The notes: generated from the letters alone by a model not told the origin. Positions 9,036 through 18,319 are shown, numbered from the stretch's first letter. The stretch: 64,000 nucleotides of DNA from PALSA-1316 sp964499365 (GCA_964499365.1 CAZCKU010000003.1:1-64000); one strand, 5' to 3'. Made by a program: numbers and translations.

Positions 9036-9518
9036 ATGAATATCGTCAAGGCGCTTGAGATGCTGAAAAAACTTGAGCTGAAGATGGAGCAGTTATACAG
9101 CCACTTTCATCAGCTTTTTTTCTATGACCCGGAGGCGGCAGGAATTTTTCTGTTATTGCAGAACGACGAGAGGTCGCATGCAGGGCTGATAGACTACCAG
9201 ATCCGCATGGCGCGAAAAAACCGGGACCTCTTCCAGGACGTTGAGTACGATGCCGCACCGCTCGAGGAACTGATATCAAAAATAGACCAAGCCATACAGT
9301 CGGCAGAATCAGTCTCGGTTGAAGGTGCCGTAGCCTTCAGCATGGAGATCGAGAAAAGCGCCTGTGAGTATCATTACCGCACTCTGATCGTGAAATCGAA
9401 CCCTGAGATGGCGTTGCTGATCAATAACCTGGGCGCATCTGACCAGGAGCATTCCGAGACCCTCGGTGCATTGTCGAAGCGTATCAGCCCGATGCGACAG
9501 GCTTCGGATAAAGCATAA
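9036..9518 (+). CDS. Ferritin-like / rubrerythrin-type diiron protein
   Basis: 160-residue all-helical protein. Carboxylate/His motifs (ELKMEQLY, NDERSH, EIEKSACEYHY, DQEHSE) match the two ExxH motifs of the ferritin-like diiron fold, so a role in peroxide reduction or iron handling is likely. It lacks the rubredoxin-like CxxC domain of classical rubrerythrin. A strong AGGAGG precedes the ATG. It stands next to comM on the chromosomal side of the integration site. Confidence 0.72.
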   Translation: MNIVKALEMLKKLELKMEQLYSHFHQLFFYDPEAAGIFLLLQNDERSHAGLIDYQIRMARKNRDLFQDVEYDAAPLEELISKIDQAIQSAESVSVEGAVAFSMEIEKSACEYHYRTLIVKSNPEMALLINNLGASDQEHSETLGALSKRISPMRQASDKA

Positions 9519-9541
9519 AGCACCTGAAATCAAAAACAGCG

Positions 9542-10168
9542 TTAAAACATGCCCCTGTCCAGTGTCCGGTACTGTATCGCCTCGGAGATATGCTGTGGCT
9601 GGATATCCTCCGCTGCTTCGAGGTCGGCAATCGTGCGGGAGAGTTTCAGTATCCTGGTGTACGCACGGGCAGACAGCCCGAACCGCTGCATGGCTGTCTC
9701 CAGAAGGGTCAGCGCATCGTCCCTCAGCCGGCAGTATTTCTTCAGATGCCTCGTCTTCATCTGGCCGTTGCAGTATATCTTCTCCCCCTTCAGCCTGCTT
9801 AACTGTATGTCCCGCGCATTGACGACCCGCTGACGTATCACCTCAGACTTCTCGCCGCAGTAATCGGTCGAAAGCTCTTTGTACGGCACGGCAGGCACCT
9901 CAAGATGGATGTCGATCCTGTCGAGCAGGGGACCGGAGACACGTCTCCGGTAGCGCTGAATATGCCCGGGGGTGCAGGAACACTGGTGGCGGGGGTCCGA
10001 GAGATAGCCGCAGGGGCATGGGTTCATGGCAGCAACCAGCATGAACGACGCCGGGTAGTTCACCGAGGCAACCGCCCGCGATACGGTCACCTCGCCGTTT
10101 TCTATCGGCTGTCTGAGCACCTCAAGCACGTTCCTCTTGAACTCCGGCAGTTCATCGAGGAACAGCAC
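9542..10168 (-). pseudogene. comM: 3' part of comM/yifB (Mg-chelatase-like AAA+ ATPase), cut by the integrated element
   Basis: ComM/YifB is a hexameric AAA+ helicase that aids branch migration during natural transformation. The fragment starts at the GVLFLDELPEF block (Walker B) and continues through FMLVAAMNPCPCGY, GPLLDRIDIHLEVP and the C-terminal winged-helix segment to a normal stop, about 208 residues. The Walker A half of the protein, normally about 300 residues before this point, is absent from the window and must lie at the other end of the element. Homology ends at 10168, where the codon before the Val changes from the expected Gly to Arg. The fragment alone should be inactive. Confidence 0.88.
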
Positions 10169-11697
10169 TCTGTATTGTGCTTTTGGCTCACTAAATCAGG
10201 TGATTCCACGGAAGTCATCACAGGTATCTGCAATTTATAGCTTATTTGGCCGTCAGCGTGCATCAGAATCGTTTCAAACAGGAGTCTGACTATCTCCCTA
10301 CGTTCTGCAGGATTAGCCTCTGTAACAACCTCCTGGAGCATCTCAAGCGTCTGTAATATCTCTTTGTGTCTCTGGGGTGCTGCATCCTGAACCTTCAAGT
10401 CCTGTTCAATACCATTCCTTTGCCTACGCTTGGACTGGATATCTGTTTCGAGTTTCGTAAGCCTGCCCCTGTGTTCGTTCATTTCCTCTGAAGTGTTGGC
10501 GAATTCGTAAAGATCCATAGCCCGCTTTTTCCGCTGGACAATATCCGCCAATTCCTTTTCAACTCTTAATAATCGCTCTCGGCATTGCTCTTTAAAGGTA
10601 TTAGAGTTAGAAAGCATCTGAAATACCATTTCGGGAGTCGTAACAATCCTTTCAACGGTTTGCCATATCATCGGCTCAACATCCTTGACTTGGCGGGACG
10701 GTAAGGAGCAAGTAGTGTGTCTTATAGAAGCCAGTTTCTTGTTGCTACAGGTGTAGTAGTGATATTTCTTCCTTGGCTTCATGCCCACCTTCAGGTGGAG
10801 GGGGGCGTTGCATACGGCACAACGAATTATTCCAAGTGAGGGATATCTTTCTCGGCTATCTTGGTGGATCCTTTGACGTTCCCCACGAAGTTGCAGCGTC
10901 TTTTTTGCCTGAAATTCACTTATCAGGGGTTCGTGAAGCCCCTTCCCCATGACTTCTCCATCATCCTTCATTGACAGCACATAGCCCGCATAGAACATCG
11001 CCCTGTCCAATATGTAGCCCAAGGTGGTATCGTGACTGTCCATTGAGTCTGCAATACTTTTTATAGATTCACCAGAAAGATAACGATTGAAAATAGTTTT
11101 GATCTCATCAGCGGAAAATACCGTAAAAGGACACCCCTTTTTTCCAATCAATTCACGGCGCGTTGGGTTTGGGACAAGTCGCACATCTTTTCCAGTTCCT
11201 GTTTTGAGATACCCCGAGGGCACAACAGGACCCCAAAAATGGCCCTGCAACTTCTTCTCTTTTACGCCTCTCTTGACCCTCTCCTTTATCTTTTTCCTCT
11301 CCCACCCAGCCATTAAAGATTCCAGAGATGAGAAAAACCAGTCGCTTGAATTTGATAAGTCAGATACTCTGCCGCCTAAACTCGCGAGTTTTACCTGGTT
11401 AGATATCAGAACCTTTTGAAGCCGTCCCAAGTCCACCAGGTTATCGGGGCGGGCAAGACGGTCGGCGTCTGTTGTGACGATGACATCTATTTTGTGCTGC
11501 TCTGCGTAGCCAATTAAACTGAAAAAAGCAGGACGATCTTCAAAAAGTGAGCCGCTGTATCCCTCATCCACAAACTCTTTTACTGTTGTCCAACCGTTAC
11601 GTTGGCATATCTCGGCACACAGTTTCTTTTGCGCAGAGATACTGTATTTTTCGGCTTGCTTGTCAGTGGATACTCTGCAGTATATTGCCGCTCTCAC
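10102..11697 (-). CDS. Large serine recombinase (integrase) of the mobile element
   Basis: 531-residue site-specific recombinase that integrates and excises the element. Domains: resolvase-type catalytic domain at residues 1-150 with catalytic Ser10 in YCRVSTDKQ; recombinase domain at about 170-270; zinc ribbon at about 295-350 (RCAVCNAPL, YYTCSNKK, TTCSLPSR); coiled coil at about 360-460. GTG start at 11695-11697 with AAGGAGATAAGG upstream. The ORF crosses the junction at 10168, so its last ~20 residues are read from comM DNA in another frame. In the excised circle the C-terminus must differ. It overlaps the upstream small gene by 35 nt. Confidence 0.93.
   Translation of the reverse strand: MRAAIYCRVSTDKQAEKYSISAQKKLCAEICQRNGWTTVKEFVDEGYSGSLFEDRPAFFSLIGYAEQHKIDVIVTTDADRLARPDNLVDLGRLQKVLISNQVKLASLGGRVSDLSNSSDWFFSSLESLMAGWERKKIKERVKRGVKEKKLQGHFWGPVVPSGYLKTGTGKDVRLVPNPTRRELIGKKGCPFTVFSADEIKTIFNRYLSGESIKSIADSMDSHDTTLGYILDRAMFYAGYVLSMKDDGEVMGKGLHEPLISEFQAKKTLQLRGERQRIHQDSRERYPSLGIIRCAVCNAPLHLKVGMKPRKKYHYYTCSNKKLASIRHTTCSLPSRQVKDVEPMIWQTVERIVTTPEMVFQMLSNSNTFKEQCRERLLRVEKELADIVQRKKRAMDLYEFANTSEEMNEHRGRLTKLETDIQSKRRQRNGIEQDLKVQDAAPQRHKEILQTLEMLQEVVTEANPAERREIVRLLFETILMHADGQISYKLQIPVMTSVESPDLVSQKHNTECCSSMNCRSSRGTCLRCSDSR
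10158..10172. other. Element/chromosome junction (att site) in comM
   Basis: On the minus strand comM homology reads up to GTGCTGTTCCTC at 10157-10168. Beyond 10168 the sequence belongs to the element and encodes the recombinase C-terminus. Large serine integrases cross over at a central dinucleotide; GT at 10167-10168 is a candidate. No direct repeat is expected beyond the core. The partner junction is not in the window. Confidence 0.7.
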
Positions 11698-11944
11698 CCT
11701 TATCTCCTTCCGTTAATTGTGGCTTCCATCCCTGTACGATGTCAAGGACGGATTGTAGTTCTGGATGTTCAGAGAGAAGGGGATTCAGTGCATTTTCTAT
11801 TGTTTCAATGTCACGGATCTTGCGTATTTTGATTTGATTATAGATCCTGGCGATCTCAACCATATCATTATTGTAGCGGTCCCGTTCCTCGATCTCCAGT
11901 GCAGAATTGCCTTGTACTACAGAAGATGTATCGTATGGGGTCAT
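11663..11944 (-). CDS. Small hypothetical protein preceding the recombinase
   Basis: 93-residue charged protein, mostly helical by appearance (MVEIARIYNQIKIRKIRDIETIENALNP-type pattern, no Cys). It has no family I recognise. It overlaps the recombinase start by 35 nt in the same orientation, suggesting translational coupling and possibly a role as directionality factor or recombinase partner; that role is speculation from position. The ribosome binding site is weak. Confidence 0.55.
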   Translation of the reverse strand: MTPYDTSSVVQGNSALEIEERDRYNNDMVEIARIYNQIKIRKIRDIETIENALNPLLSEHPELQSVLDIVQGWKPQLTEGDKGESGNILQSIH

Positions 11945-11981
11945 AGCATTTTTTTGAGAGTCAAAATGCTGGTGGTGTCCC

Positions 11982-11996
11982 CCATACTGCGTATGG
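11982..11996. promoter_or_regulatory. 15-nt inverted repeat upstream of the recombinase operon
   Basis: CCATAC-TGC-GTATGG is a perfect 6-bp inverted repeat about 40 nt upstream of the start at 11944. It lies where an operator controlling the recombinase operon would be expected. No regulator is assigned. Confidence 0.35.
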
Positions 11997-12044
11997 TAAG
12001 GCGATCCTATTGCCGCCCTCAGTTTTCCGCCAAACTATTTTTAA

Positions 12045-12227
12045 TTAATTAACTAACTCTCTTCCTCCTTTTTCTGAATTTGCTGAAATTTTCAGGAAAT
12101 TAAGCTGCCCGCAAAACTCTGCATGGATATAAGCGTGGATTTCAGCCATCTCCGCTTCGTGTTCTTCCATAGCGGATACTTCGGCATCACTTAAAAAACC
12201 CGCATAAATTATCTCTGAGTTTCTCAT
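12045..12227 (-). CDS. Small acidic hypothetical protein
   Basis: 60 residues from the internal ATG at 12225-12227, which overlaps the stop of the upstream gene as ATGA and has GGAGG five bases before it; an in-frame ATG at 12239 is less likely. The protein is rich in Glu and Ala (MEEHEAEMAEIHAYIHAEF), probably one long helix. No family recognised. Last gene of the ParB-like operon. Confidence 0.5.
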   Translation of the reverse strand: MRNSEIIYAGFLSDAEVSAMEEHEAEMAEIHAYIHAEFCGQLNFLKISANSEKGGRELVN

Positions 12228-12607
12228 CTCATCCTCCATTCTTGGAATTCTATGTTTATGTTAAGATCCTTGCAGTTATCCTGCAGAAGGTTATAGTTGT
12301 GCCAATTTCTGAACTTCACACCAAAAGACGGCATCCATTGCGCCATGTCAACTGGGTCCGTCAGGATGCCCTTCAGTGCCTCATGTGATACTTCCAACGT
12401 ATCATGATGAAGATACCCAGGATCTCCTGGAACCTTTTTCAGACCATGAAATACCATGGTGTCGCCATGTTTTAGAATCCAATGAATACAATCGTCGTTG
12501 ACAACGATGTATTTTTCATCCGACTCAATGTAAGCGTAATTACCCAGTGAAACCCAGTTCTCAGGCAAGGACAGTTTAGTAAGATCCAATTTGCGCAACT
12601 GTTTCAT
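12224..12607 (-). CDS. Hypothetical protein in the ParB-like operon
   Basis: 127 residues from the ATG at 12605-12607, chosen because AAAGGAG lies about 9 nt upstream; the longer in-frame ORF is a read-through into parB. Mixed alpha/beta composition rich in His and Trp (NDDCIHWILKHGDTMVFHGLKKVPGDPG). No family recognised. It overlaps the 3' end of the ParB-like gene by 32 nt and the next gene by ATGA, so the three genes form a coupled operon. Confidence 0.6.
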   Translation of the reverse strand: MKQLRKLDLTKLSLPENWVSLGNYAYIESDEKYIVVNDDCIHWILKHGDTMVFHGLKKVPGDPGYLHHDTLEVSHEALKGILTDPVDMAQWMPSFGVKFRNWHNYNLLQDNCKDLNINIEFQEWRMR

Positions 12608-13610
12608 TGTTTTCACTCCTTTCAATAGAGGCATAAGCCTTGTTAATGGTTTCAAAAATATCTTCACAGTCTGAGGATATCGCCCGCGCTGCATTGTCAA
12701 ATTTCGGTAAGTCAAAGTCACAAACGGTACTGCGGAGATCCGTAAAGCCTGGGACAATATGCTGTCTTGCTTCACTTATCGCCCGCGTTATCTGCAAAAA
12801 ATGATTAACATAGCCATCACCGTCGTCATCATCGGGCTGGTTGTCTTCGGATACGTTTTCCGCTGGTGTATTTTCTGGTACCATGATGTCTTCAATCTTT
12901 TGGATAATCACTTGCTCGTTCTTATTAAAGAAAACTTGCTGTTTGATTTTTGCTATTTCGCCCTCAACGTCGGCGGTTGTCATGGTTGGTCTGTTTTCTA
13001 CCATCTGCACAAGACCAGCCCAGTCTTCCCTTGGGCACTGGTTGCGAATAACTAACAGATGCTGGATTTTTTTCTTGAAAGTGTTCGGATGTCCAGACGG
13101 TTTAACAGTCATGTATACTTCACCAGCTCTGCACAGTTCGCTTACCCTGGCCTTGGACATGTTGTGTTTGCGGGCGTACTCGGAGAGTCCACCCTCTTCC
13201 CCTCTTCCACCTTTTGCCCTGTCAGTGTATTTAAAAATGTGCACTGCATATTCAAGGGAAATAAGCTCTGACTGACTGTTTGCCAACGTAAGTTCGTCGT
13301 ACGCCTCCTCGTCAGTCATCGTTTCGGACCAACAAGGGATGTATTTGATTCCAGCTCTTTTAGATGCTTCAACCCTGTGATGCCCAGACAGAATCTCATA
13401 ATTGCCGTTTCCTATGGGGCGTACGGTTAAAGCATACTTCGCATTGAACCTGCCGCTGTTCAGAAGTTTTGCTCCAATGGTATTTACAATATCCTCACGT
13501 ATAAACAGACGCGGGTTTTCAGGATGGGGGACAAGCCTGTCTATAGGTATCCATAACAGCCTGCCTTGTCCATGTTTCTTTGCTAACTTTCTCTCAATTC
13601 TCTTGTTCAT
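12576..13610 (-). CDS. ParB/Spo0J-like nuclease-domain protein
   Basis: 344-residue protein with an N-terminal ParB-like (ParB/Srx) domain: PIDRLVPHPENPR, then the CTP/phosphate-binding-type motif GHHRVEASKRAG at about residue 76. A predicted HTH follows (LSEYARKHNMSKARVSELCRA). An acidic linker (PDDDDGDGY) and a helical tail complete it. Such proteins serve in partition, in transcription control or as accessory nucleases on plasmids and ICEs. No ParA gene adjoins it, so classical ParABS partition is not supported. AAAGAGG precedes the ATG. Confidence 0.82.
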   Translation of the reverse strand: MNKRIERKLAKKHGQGRLLWIPIDRLVPHPENPRLFIREDIVNTIGAKLLNSGRFNAKYALTVRPIGNGNYEILSGHHRVEASKRAGIKYIPCWSETMTDEEAYDELTLANSQSELISLEYAVHIFKYTDRAKGGRGEEGGLSEYARKHNMSKARVSELCRAGEVYMTVKPSGHPNTFKKKIQHLLVIRNQCPREDWAGLVQMVENRPTMTTADVEGEIAKIKQQVFFNKNEQVIIQKIEDIMVPENTPAENVSEDNQPDDDDGDGYVNHFLQITRAISEARQHIVPGFTDLRSTVCDFDLPKFDNAARAISSDCEDIFETINKAYASIERSENNETVAQIGSY

Positions 13611-13833
13611 TGTTAAAACCTCTTTCTTTTGAATAATTACCGCGTGAAACGCAGTTACTTCTGCAACTCAGATACTTACCTCCTTTCCTTGTGCTTTTTT
13701 TAACCGCCGCTTATAATTAATTAAATCAGATAACTTTTCATGTGGTACGCATAACTGTTATTTGCAGCACATTAAATAAGCTGTTAAATCAGAGTGTTAT
13801 AAGTTTATTTGCTTATAATCAAAGGGGACAGGT

Positions 13834-14295
13834 ATGAACGATAAATCACTAAATTTAGTAAAAAAAGCACTGAGCAACCTGAATCTGAAAAAAGAAACTA
13901 TTGAAGTTATTGCAGCAGAGATAAGGAAGGTGGAAAAGAAGGAAACGGGAGAGGATACTGCGGTAAAGAGGAAGGATTTAAAAGTAAGGTTATCGGCAAA
14001 TCTTACAAAGGCTGAAGAACAGCTGGCTATGCTGAAAATGGGGAAGGAGCAGGCGGGACTTACTTTGAATGATTTTATTCTGAGGTCTGCACTACGAACC
14101 GCAAAGAGAAGAGCATGGAGGGAACCAATGGATGCCTTTCAGTCAGCTATTGGGCTCCAGGTGTTTGACCAACTTCCAGATGATATGCAGGAGTTTTTAA
14201 TGGATCATGAGAATTATAAAAAGAAATACAGCACATTGAGGTTCAAAGAACCTCTAGCACCGAAGAGGAAAAAAAAGAAGGCTGAAGAGGAGTAG
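13834..14295 (+). CDS. Ribbon-helix-helix-type DNA-binding protein (DUF1778/TraY-like core)
   Basis: 153 residues. The central part KVRLSANLTKAEEQLAMLKM...GLTLNDFILRSALRTA fits the beta-helix-helix pattern of RHH proteins such as DUF1778 antitoxins and relaxosome RHH proteins. A basic N-terminal helix precedes it and a Lys-rich tail (PKRKKKKAEEE) ends the protein. No toxin gene follows. It is divergent from the ParB-like operon across about 220 bp of AT-rich DNA. GGGGACAGG precedes the start. Confidence 0.55.
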   Translation: MNDKSLNLVKKALSNLNLKKETIEVIAAEIRKVEKKETGEDTAVKRKDLKVRLSANLTKAEEQLAMLKMGKEQAGLTLNDFILRSALRTAKRRAWREPMDAFQSAIGLQVFDQLPDDMQEFLMDHENYKKKYSTLRFKEPLAPKRKKKKAEEE

Positions 14296-14402
14296 AAAAG
14301 CGTTATCAACAAAATATGTTAGGAACTTGGAAATAACTCAGAGGCGAGATTGATTTTACGGGGACTTCTTCGGTTTGCCTAAAAAATAGACAGATGTTTT
14401 AT

Positions 14403-14942
14403 TTATCTTCCTTCGTACTTCTCAGAATGTTCCTGGTGTGCCTTCCAGTTATCTGTATATGCCTTTGCCAGATCCTTTGATTTCAATATCAGCAGATTCT
14501 CCGCGTTTTTCTCTTCCGCCGCCTTCGTGAAGTTAAAAGAACCTGTAATTACCGTCTCTTTGTCTATAATCATGATTTTATTATGAGCAATAGCATGCTT
14601 TGTATCTATGGAAGTGGCAATGCCTGCATGAGCGACAAAATCGGCCGAGGTGTATTTTTCAGACCGCTGTGACTTATCCAGGATTACCTCAACGTGAACC
14701 CCTCGCTTGTGTGCGTCCACCAGTGCCTTTGCAATAGGCGCAGAAGTAAAACTGTAGGCTTGTACTAGGACTTCAGCCTTTGCCTTCCCTAAAGCCTCCA
14801 CAATCGCTTCTGTGCAACCTCCCTTGGGGCTAAAGAAGACTTTTGCATCTGTATTGCCAAGAGTTGTGTCTGTAGCCTGCGTATTTGAACAGGCAAACAG
14901 GGAAACAAACAACAGTAGGACGATTATCTTTATTTGCAACAC
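14403..14942 (-). CDS. PLD-superfamily endonuclease, predicted lipoprotein (Nuc-like)
   Basis: 179-residue secreted nuclease with a single HKD motif HNKIMIIDKETVITGSFNFT near residue 115, typical of Nuc/EDTA-resistant nucleases, which act as dimers. The N-terminus has a hydrophobic stretch and LFAC lipobox. Nuc-type genes are common cargo of conjugative plasmids. GTG start at 14940-14942 overlaps the last codons of the type ISP gene by 13 nt, so translation is probably coupled. It ends the operon. Confidence 0.85.
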   Translation of the reverse strand: MLQIKIIVLLLFVSLFACSNTQATDTTLGNTDAKVFFSPKGGCTEAIVEALGKAKAEVLVQAYSFTSAPIAKALVDAHKRGVHVEVILDKSQRSEKYTSADFVAHAGIATSIDTKHAIAHNKIMIIDKETVITGSFNFTKAAEEKNAENLLILKSKDLAKAYTDNWKAHQEHSEKYEGR

Positions 14943-17900
14943 GGCATATCTATTATAATGTCCATAGTCTCAACGCTTACCGTACAAACTTTTTTGAGCA
15001 GTTCTATTGCTTCTTCCTTGTAATCAGCAAATCTGTATGTATTAAAGTCCTTTGCGATAGTGGGATCGCTTATTTTGCTCTCCTTATATTGGTCCAACAC
15101 CCATTCAAGGGCGCTATAATGCCCCAGCTTATATTCCCAAGCTTCTGGCGGAATCCCCGTAAGAGATGTTTGCTCGTCTATTTCTATGGTGCCCGTCTCT
15201 TTCACAGCCTTCAGTTTTACTTTTAATTTCGTCTTATAGCCAAACAGATGTTTGTCTGGAGAAGTTTCTACTCCGAATAATTCTTTCTGCTTTTGGCTTA
15301 AATCAAGATCTGTTCTCTTCAACTTAAAAGGTTTTGCCTTCTCAAAGTTTATATGCAGATCTGCCAATTTTTTCCCTCTGTCCCGCCATTGGAAGAACTC
15401 TTCATAAAATGGCAACCGTGGAAACTCCTGTTTAAGATCCAGATCGTACTTTTCTCTGTATTCAGGATGATGCAATACGGCGTAAGTGTAGAAAAAGATA
15501 TCCCACTTGGTGATCTTCTTGTTTTCATAATGTTCCCTGAACTGCTCCAGTCCCCAATCAGTAATATTTTCAACTCTATTCCCGTCTACGTCGTACCAGT
15601 AGTAAGCAAGGCAATTACAATCGCCATTCACATGGTAATCAGGGACAACATCAGCGGCAAGGACGTTAAAGGTCTTGGAACCTACGTTTACGCATATGAC
15701 CGAATTCTCATATTCAGTACCGAATATGGATCTTTGCTGATACTGCATCTCATTAAGTTCCCTGGCAAAATACAACTTCCTCTTAACAAAAGGACGGTAC
15801 AAACTATCTACAATCAAAGATCTGTCAAATTTATATTTCTTGCCCCTGGCGATATCATTCTTTACTGCCCGAGTCCATTTAATGGAATAATTAACCTCGT
15901 TGCGGATATCATCTGCTGACTTGCCTTTCAGCTTCTTTAAGTCCTGGTTGTAAATATCGATTAAATGGGATACTTTCTTTGCAAGATTATCTGTCCTCTC
16001 GTCATAAACCCATTCGTCCCTCGCAGTAACAACACCAAGGGAGAACATCCTGAAGACCGCGTTAGTTCCTTTGCCATGCTTCACATTCTTGTCAATAAGC
16101 GGTAACAAGTCTTCAAAATCTGAAAAGGCAATATCCAACCAGTTCCAGTGTTTATCGGGGTGTATGTGAGTGAAAGAAAAAGCTTCCAACTTGTTTGAAC
16201 GAAGATAATCCTTCTTCTCTTCGGATTTCACATAATCTTCTATGGCATGGTAATAAATCTTACACCCTTGTTCTTTTTTAGACTTTACCAGGAAATATAC
16301 GGCAACACCGACCCTGATAGCATTATCAAAGACATTACCGCCTTCGCGCCTGCGTTGCTCTCCACTGGTTCTAGCATCACCCTTAAGATCAACAATATAT
16401 ATTTCATTGAATTCCCGCTCTACGACTTTTCTGAATCCATCAAAAGCCCGCTTCTTCAAAAAGGAATTATTTGTAACAAAAGCAATAATACCGTTTTCAT
16501 CTACACGGTCAGAAGCCCACCGCAGGAATCTTGTGTACATATCGTAAAGTTTTGTCTTCTGGGCGGTACTTTCTCTAATGTACGTATCCTTTATCCTGGC
16601 ATCCACTTCGGGATAGACACGATTCTTATTGTTATCGTTTTCATTCATCTGGTTTGCGTTGTAAGGAGGATTGCCAAGGATAACCGATATCTTCTTCTTG
16701 TTCTGGGCCTTTATTCTCTCAGCATTCTCACTACTGAATCCAAACATCGTCGTCTGCTGCTGTGAATATTGAAGGCCGCCAACATTATCCAACGTATCAA
16801 CAAAGCAGATGCTTTTGAACTCCTCATAACTCCCCATCTTCTGCTTGTAGGTATATTCTATGTTCAGGTTCGCAATGTAATATGGAAGAATCGCCACTTC
16901 GTTTGCATGGATTTCATTCTGATACTTAAAGGCCAAGTTCTGCTTTGGTAAATACTCAATCAAGTCACAAATAAAAGTCCCTGTTCCAGTCGCAGGATCC
17001 AAGATATCAACATTTTTATCGGCAAGCGTCTTCTTGAAGTGCTTATGTAATAAATGATCTGTGCTTTCAATGATAAAGTTAACTATCTCGTTTGGAGTAT
17101 AAACAATCCCCAGTTTGTCAGCCCCTTTGGGATTATATGACTTATAGAAGTTTTCATAGATAATTTTAAGAAACTTCTGCTTCTCATGGTGGCTTACAAT
17201 ACTCGTAGCCTGTGCCTTGATCATATCGTAGTAATTCTTTACGACATCAAGGGTCTGGCGCTTCGTATTCCCTATGAAGAATGTTTGCTCAACCTTCTTT
17301 AACTCCTTGGCAATATTGTTTTCGTCATGAAACTGGGATTCACTGAAAATACTGATAAATATTTCTTCCGTAAGGATATGCTGTATAAGCATCTCACGGA
17401 TATCAGCCTCGGTAATCGCAGGATTAATGGCATCCTTGCAGATCTCATGGAAGGCCGCCATTGCCTTTTGGTAAGGTTTGTTCTCTTTCCCCTGTTTTTC
17501 CATCATCTTGCGCAGGGTTTCAACTATGGTGGGTATATCCCGCTTAAAATGCTCTATCGCTTCATTAAAAGACTGCACTTCAGGACGTTCCAGGGAAATA
17601 AACTCGGTGAGTATCTGATCCAGCTCTTCAGGTACTCTCATGTTGACCCGCATTACTTCTACGTTCTGCTGGAATAATACCGCCTGAGAACCGTCTTCAA
17701 ACAGGATATTTGAAGTGGGATATCCTTTTTTAAACTTCTTATTTATCTCTTCATCAATATCATCAGCTTCATCCTTGCTCTCCCAGTATCCGCAATCCAA
17801 TCGCAAAGCATTCTTCAAAGTGCCATCAGGATAAACATTAGGTCCTTTGGTACCCTTACATGGTATCTCTGTAACCAGTTCAAGGTTTTTCTTGTGGGCA

Positions 17901-18016
17901 TATTCATTCAGGAGGGCAATAAATGCTGTTCTTACCGCGGTTTCATTGCGAGATCCCCCGTATTGAATGATGCGGTCAAGTTTAGCGTAATACTGATTAA
18001 CGAGCTGCACGGACAT
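14930..18016 (-). CDS. Type ISP (single-polypeptide) restriction-modification enzyme
   Basis: 1028-residue fused enzyme. An N-terminal PD-(D/E)xK-like region carries LRLDCGYWESKDE near residue 75; no helicase domain is visible between it and the methyltransferase. The adenine-N6 methyltransferase core has motif I DPATGTGTF at about 341 and motif IV NPPY at about 450. The C-terminal third has the type ISP specificity-domain signature (YAVLHHPEYREKY, FPRLPF, GKKLADLHINFE). Lacking the translocase, it is closer to type IIG/IIL-like layouts than to LlaGI. It probably both methylates and cuts DNA to protect the element. A controller-like XRE gene lies directly upstream. Confidence 0.88.
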   Translation of the reverse strand: MSVQLVNQYYAKLDRIIQYGGSRNETAVRTAFIALLNEYAHKKNLELVTEIPCKGTKGPNVYPDGTLKNALRLDCGYWESKDEADDIDEEINKKFKKGYPTSNILFEDGSQAVLFQQNVEVMRVNMRVPEELDQILTEFISLERPEVQSFNEAIEHFKRDIPTIVETLRKMMEKQGKENKPYQKAMAAFHEICKDAINPAITEADIREMLIQHILTEEIFISIFSESQFHDENNIAKELKKVEQTFFIGNTKRQTLDVVKNYYDMIKAQATSIVSHHEKQKFLKIIYENFYKSYNPKGADKLGIVYTPNEIVNFIIESTDHLLHKHFKKTLADKNVDILDPATGTGTFICDLIEYLPKQNLAFKYQNEIHANEVAILPYYIANLNIEYTYKQKMGSYEEFKSICFVDTLDNVGGLQYSQQQTTMFGFSSENAERIKAQNKKKISVILGNPPYNANQMNENDNNKNRVYPEVDARIKDTYIRESTAQKTKLYDMYTRFLRWASDRVDENGIIAFVTNNSFLKKRAFDGFRKVVEREFNEIYIVDLKGDARTSGEQRRREGGNVFDNAIRVGVAVYFLVKSKKEQGCKIYYHAIEDYVKSEEKKDYLRSNKLEAFSFTHIHPDKHWNWLDIAFSDFEDLLPLIDKNVKHGKGTNAVFRMFSLGVVTARDEWVYDERTDNLAKKVSHLIDIYNQDLKKLKGKSADDIRNEVNYSIKWTRAVKNDIARGKKYKFDRSLIVDSLYRPFVKRKLYFARELNEMQYQQRSIFGTEYENSVICVNVGSKTFNVLAADVVPDYHVNGDCNCLAYYWYDVDGNRVENITDWGLEQFREHYENKKITKWDIFFYTYAVLHHPEYREKYDLDLKQEFPRLPFYEEFFQWRDRGKKLADLHINFEKAKPFKLKRTDLDLSQKQKELFGVETSPDKHLFGYKTKLKVKLKAVKETGTIEIDEQTSLTGIPPEAWEYKLGHYSALEWVLDQYKESKISDPTIAKDFNTYRFADYKEEAIELLKKVCTVSVETMDIIIDMPCCK

Positions 18017-18055
18017 TCAAAATTATAATACTATTACCTTTAAAAGAGTAATATA

Positions 18056-18274
18056 TTATGACTTCCTCCAGTTGTTTATAAGTTCCTGCAAAGGTATTTT
18101 CAAAGCCTTCGCTATCCGCATGGCCACATCCAGGGATATCCGCCTCTTGTTATTCTCTATCTGGGACAAGTAAGATCTATTTATCTCAGCTTTTTCAGCC
18201 AAAATCTCTTGGTTTATTCCCTTGGACTTTCTTTCCCGCTTTATTGCTACCCCTATGTCCTGCATGCTGCACAT
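18056..18274 (-). CDS. XRE-family HTH regulator (controller-protein-like)
   Basis: 72 residues from the ATG at 18272-18274, chosen because AGAGG lies five bases upstream; a longer TTG-start version is possible. The HTH is NQEILAEKAEINRSYLSQIENNKR, the usual XRE layout. Position just upstream of a restriction-modification gene on the same strand suggests a C-protein delaying restriction. A perfect palindrome TTAACTTGAGTTAA lies in its promoter at 18320-18333, a likely autoregulatory site that recurs elsewhere in the element. Confidence 0.82.
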   Translation of the reverse strand: MCSMQDIGVAIKRERKSKGINQEILAEKAEINRSYLSQIENNKRRISLDVAMRIAKALKIPLQELINNWRKS

Positions 18275-18319
18275 GTTGCCTCTGGTCAACAAAAAAAGCA
18301 AGCTATTGGGAAGAACTTG

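Noticed and set aside
9542..10168. comM as an intact gene with a start at 10168
   Set aside because: The Walker A half is missing and the homology break coincides with the recombinase gene.
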